Assembly: GCF_001945395.1 (NCBI RefSeq)
Contig: NZ_MSXV01000056.1
Span: 1,669 to 65,668, forward strand
Direction: 5' to 3'
Length of the DNA stretch: 64,000 nt
Source of the DNA: Pseudomonas sp. PA15(2017)
Lineage (GTDB): Bacteria > Pseudomonadota > Gammaproteobacteria > Pseudomonadales > Pseudomonadaceae
Shown here: piece after piece, positions 61,808 to 64,000 of the stretch
Numbering within the stretch: the stretch's first letter is position 1
Layout of the letters: every line of letters begins with the position of its first letter
Position numbers and translations under genes: made by a program
Notes under the pieces: model-generated
What the model was told of the DNA's origin: nothing
Database searches by the model: none
What the model saw: the letters and a program-made list of their open reading frames with translations, nothing else

Positions 61808-62107
61808 ATGACAGAACGCAATCCCATCCCCCTGATCCTCACTGCCATCGGTAGCGTCGCCGGTACCGTGGCGGTGCTCGGCTATTACGGCTACCTGCAC
61901 TTCGCCAAGGCCGAGGATGCCTTGCTGCTGGCCGAGTTCACCATGCTCAAGACCGTTCCTGGCGAGGATTACAAGGTGAGCCTCAAGCCTGCCGACCAGG
62001 TTGCGCAATGCATCGACGGCGTGCTGGTGCTGTTCGATCTGCAGCAGAAGGGGCTCAGCGGCGTGCTGGTGGATGACCACAAGCGGGCCGTGCGCTGTAA
62101 CGGATAG
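61808..62107 (+). CDS. Small membrane-anchored hypothetical protein
   Basis: A 99-residue protein with one N-terminal membrane helix (LILTAIGSVAGTVAVLGYYG) and a soluble tail with AQCIDGVLVLFDLQQKGLSG. It is similar in kind to a conserved Pseudomonas hypothetical near lptF. No ribosome site is obvious before ATG 61808. Function unknown. Confidence 0.65.
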   Translation: MTERNPIPLILTAIGSVAGTVAVLGYYGYLHFAKAEDALLLAEFTMLKTVPGEDYKVSLKPADQVAQCIDGVLVLFDLQQKGLSGVLVDDHKRAVRCNG

Positions 62108-62119
62108 AGGCCGAAAAAC

Positions 62120-62147
62120 GACAAGCCCCGCAAAAGCGGGGCTTGTC
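62120..62147 (-). terminator. Terminator hairpin between convergent genes
   Basis: A 12-bp stem GACAAGCCCCGC/GCGGGGCTTGTC with an AAAA loop. On the minus strand it is followed by GTTTTTCGG, so it mainly ends the lptF transcript; on the plus strand the T-run is poor. Confidence 0.8.
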
Positions 62148-62203
62148 TGGTCGGGTCGCTGCGCCTACGGTGAGCGCAGTGAGTCCCTGGCAGGCCGGAG
62201 CCT

Positions 62204-62992
62204 TTAGTTGGTACGCACCGAGGAGCGCGGCGCAACCTGCTTGTCGTCGTTGGAAATGGTCACTTCCACACGACGGTTCATGGCGCGGCCCGAGGCATTG
62301 GCGTTGCTGGCTACCGGGTACTCCAGGCCATAACCCTGAGCGACGATGCGCTCCGGGCCTACGCCCTGGCTGACCAGCGCAGCGCGAACGGAGTTGGCGC
62401 GACGCTCGGACAGGCTCTGGTTGTACTGAGCCGAACCGGTGCTGTCGGTATAGCCTTCAACGATCACCTTGCGGTCCGGGTTGTTGCGCAGGAACTCGGC
62501 CAGTTTGGTGATGTTATGCATGCCACCTGGCTTGAGCTCGGCGCGATCGAGGTCGAACAGCACATCACCGAAGGTCACCAGGGTGCCGCGTTCGGTCTGC
62601 TTGGCGTTCATGCTTTCCTGCAGCTGCTTGATCTGCGCGTCGCGGGCTTCCAGGCGTGCCTGGGCACGTTGGGCGCCAGTCTGCTCCAGGTTCTGCTCGG
62701 TAGTGCGCAGGGCGATGGTCTGCTCGGCCAGCTCGATACGCTTATTGGCCAGATAGGCCAGCTGATCGACGCGTTTCTCGTTTTCTTTCTCGCGGAAGGC
62801 TTTCTCGGCACGCTCCAGCGCTTCGCCGGCGTCCTTGGTTTCCAGGGCGGCCACTTTGACCGACTCCGGGTTGGTCTGCAGGCTGGAGTAGCTGCTGCGC
62901 GCCTGCTCCAGGTTGACGTTGGGCTTGGTGGCGCAAGCGGCCAGGCCGACGCTCAGGGCCAGCAGGGCAGGGATCATCACTTGTTTACGCAT
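62204..62992 (-). CDS. lptF: LptF-like OmpA-family outer-membrane lipoprotein
   Basis: The protein has 262 residues, with lipoprotein signal LALSVGLAACA (cysteine about 20), an N-terminal DUF4398-like helical region rich in Glu/Gln/Arg (about 25-130), and a C-terminal OmpA peptidoglycan-binding domain (FGDVLFDLDRAELKPGGMHN; VEGYTDSTGSAQYNQSLSER; NRRVEVTISND). It corresponds to the P. aeruginosa outer-membrane lipoprotein LptF (toxin or oxidation survival, AlgU-linked). It is tandem with a second DUF4398 gene 44 bp upstream. Confidence 0.9.
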   Translation of the reverse strand: MRKQVMIPALLALSVGLAACATKPNVNLEQARSSYSSLQTNPESVKVAALETKDAGEALERAEKAFREKENEKRVDQLAYLANKRIELAEQTIALRTTEQNLEQTGAQRAQARLEARDAQIKQLQESMNAKQTERGTLVTFGDVLFDLDRAELKPGGMHNITKLAEFLRNNPDRKVIVEGYTDSTGSAQYNQSLSERRANSVRAALVSQGVGPERIVAQGYGLEYPVASNANASGRAMNRRVEVTISNDDKQVAPRSSVRTN

Positions 62993-63036
62993 GGTCGTTC
63001 ATCCTTCTATGAATTGACGAAAGCGGTGGCGGGGCG

Positions 63037-63462
63037 TTATTGCTGCTGACCCTGGGTACGGATCTGCTGGGCGCCGCGCATGCCTTCCTGACGCAGCTCT
63101 TCGATACCCTGCTGAGCATCCTTGAGCGCCTTGTCAGCCTTGGCTGCCTGAGTCTTGCGAGTCGCTACGCGAGCGTCCCATTCGGCCTGTTCGGCCAGAC
63201 GCTTGGCTTCTTCGTAGTTTTTCCCGACCAGTTCCAGCTCGGCCTGCTTGAGCTTGTCTTGAGCGGAGCGGGTTTCCACTGGAGCGAATTCGACACCGCC
63301 GGAACTGACGGCTTCGTTGACGGCGGACTTGGTCACGGCCATCTGCTCGCTGGGCGGGTTGCCCGCGCAGCCTGCCAGCAGCAGGGTGCTGCCAATGGCC
63401 AGCGCAGCGACTTTCCAGCTGGCCAGTTTGGTGCGAGCGGTTGGGGCATTGTTAGTGGTCAT
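63037..63462 (-). CDS. DUF4398 lipoprotein preceding lptF
   Basis: The protein has 141 residues, with lipoprotein signal IGSTLLLAGCAG (cysteine about 30), then a long predicted coiled coil (ETRSAQDKLKQAELELVGKN; RLAEQAEWDARVATRKTQAA). TGGAG at 63471-63475 supports ATG 63462. In P. aeruginosa the same pair is adjacent. It likely forms an envelope complex or shares regulation with LptF; its function is not known. Confidence 0.85.
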   Translation of the reverse strand: MTTNNAPTARTKLASWKVAALAIGSTLLLAGCAGNPPSEQMAVTKSAVNEAVSSGGVEFAPVETRSAQDKLKQAELELVGKNYEEAKRLAEQAEWDARVATRKTQAAKADKALKDAQQGIEELRQEGMRGAQQIRTQGQQQ

Positions 63463-63706
63463 GGTGCAACTCCATTGGTAAGTAACTGGCAAAACAGTCG
63501 GTTCCACAAGGGTTACCTGACGTGCGGAGCTCAGAAGACGAGGCCGCTGAGTAAGTTTATCTCCGTCGACCAACGGTCGTCACGGCATAGCCTTATGAGT
63601 TAGCAAGGACGAAAAACGTTCAGCAAAAAACACATTGCCAGTACCAGGTGCCCCGCAGATCGCTCCAGAGCCCCTCCGCTCGGTCTTGGCCCCACCGATA
63701 CGTCGT

Positions 63707-64000
63707 TTAGGATGTGCCCGAAGCAAGGTCATCCTGCTCCTGGCGGTAATGGCGGGCCAGTTCGAGAAAGCGCGGGGTCGGCCCGATGTCTTCGTAGATC
63801 GGATTACCTTCTTCATCGGTGGCCACCACCTGAGTGCCCTGCACATAAGGTAGGCTGGCCTCCAGGTCTTCCAGTGCGGCGGCCAGCAATTCGGCCAGCA
63901 GCTCTTCGGAGCGACGCCTTGGGTACATGTGGCTGAGTGCGGCCAGGCGTGCGGCGGCTTCGACATCCAGGTGTACTTGATAGGGCGTGCTGGTCAGGCG
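63707..64000 (-). CDS. Hypothetical protein, C-terminal part (runs off the right edge)
   Basis: The open frame enters from the window edge in phase (LTSTPYQVHLDVEAAARLAA), continues through HMYPRRRSEELLAELLAAAL and EEGNPIYEDIGPTPRFLELA, and stops at 63707. The N-terminus is missing. The segment YQVHLDVEAAARLAALS-MYPRR is reminiscent of ribbon-helix-helix or tetramerisation-type small proteins, but no firm family is assigned. It is upstream of and co-directional with the DUF4398 gene. Confidence 0.6.
   Translation of the reverse strand, partial: RLTSTPYQVHLDVEAAARLAALSHMYPRRRSEELLAELLAAALEDLEASLPYVQGTQVVATDEEGNPIYEDIGPTPRFLELARHYRQEQDDLASGTS

Overview
The window reads as a Pseudomonas chromosome. 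The coding sequence is GC-rich. Gene orders known from that genus recur: colR-colS-methyltransferase-inaA, a complete wspABCDEFR cluster followed by prfB and lysS, the lptF lipoprotein pair, yejK/ndpA, sbcCD, recJ and opgD. No rRNA, tRNA or CRISPR array was seen. The species cannot be named from the sequence.

Layout. (1) 1-13 kb is a disturbed, mobile zone. It holds the end of an IS481-family element, an AT-richer serine hydrolase, a glutaredoxin frameshifted at its active site, a 269 bp MITE-like element, and yejK. An island follows with a frameshifted 3-ketosteroid-dehydrogenase-like flavoprotein and a tripartite RND pump (adaptor, permease, outer-membrane lipoprotein). Extra copies of the yejK 5' region flank this island. 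(2) 13-24.5 kb has a YjeH-type amino-acid exporter with a divergent Lrp regulator, a decayed esterase, dinB, and the colRS locus (inaA broken by a stop codon). Divergent from colR is a four-gene envelope operon: LtaS-like transferase, PAP2 phosphatase, exported dual-specificity phosphatase and lipoprotein. A near-perfect ColR box lies in front of it. (3) 24.5-43 kb has a HAD hydrolase, an exported methyltransferase-permease pair, and sbcD separated from sbcC by 8.4 kb. That gap holds two chemoreceptor genes (one with a premature stop), a GntR-amidohydrolase-MatC-like transporter unit and an aldose sugar dehydrogenase. After sbcC come an ankyrin-like protein and opgD. (4) 43-64 kb is core: yaeQ, recJ, a TerB-like protein, the wsp operon, a second diguanylate cyclase tail to tail with wspR, prfB with its programmed +1 frameshift, lysS, a lipoprotein, a QEGLA-motif peptidase-like protein, and the lptF/DUF4398 lipoproteins.

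Repeats. Six copies of a roughly 160-240 bp REP-hairpin element are scattered through the window. They have two interchangeable arm types sharing the tip GAACCTGTTC and sit almost exactly between gene ends, mostly convergent ones. Their tips touch or supply stop codons. A second, unrelated MITE-like family has one full copy (2556-2824) and one half copy upstream of prfB.

How the genes work together. Two sensing systems dominate. ColRS, a metal/membrane-stress two-component system, appears to control envelope remodelling genes on both sides. Wsp is a surface-sensing chemosensory pathway that drives c-di-GMP synthesis. Several non-core genes (glutaredoxin, flavoprotein, esterase, inaA, one MCP, a chrA remnant) carry disabling changes, so accessory functions are eroding here, or some indels are assembly errors.
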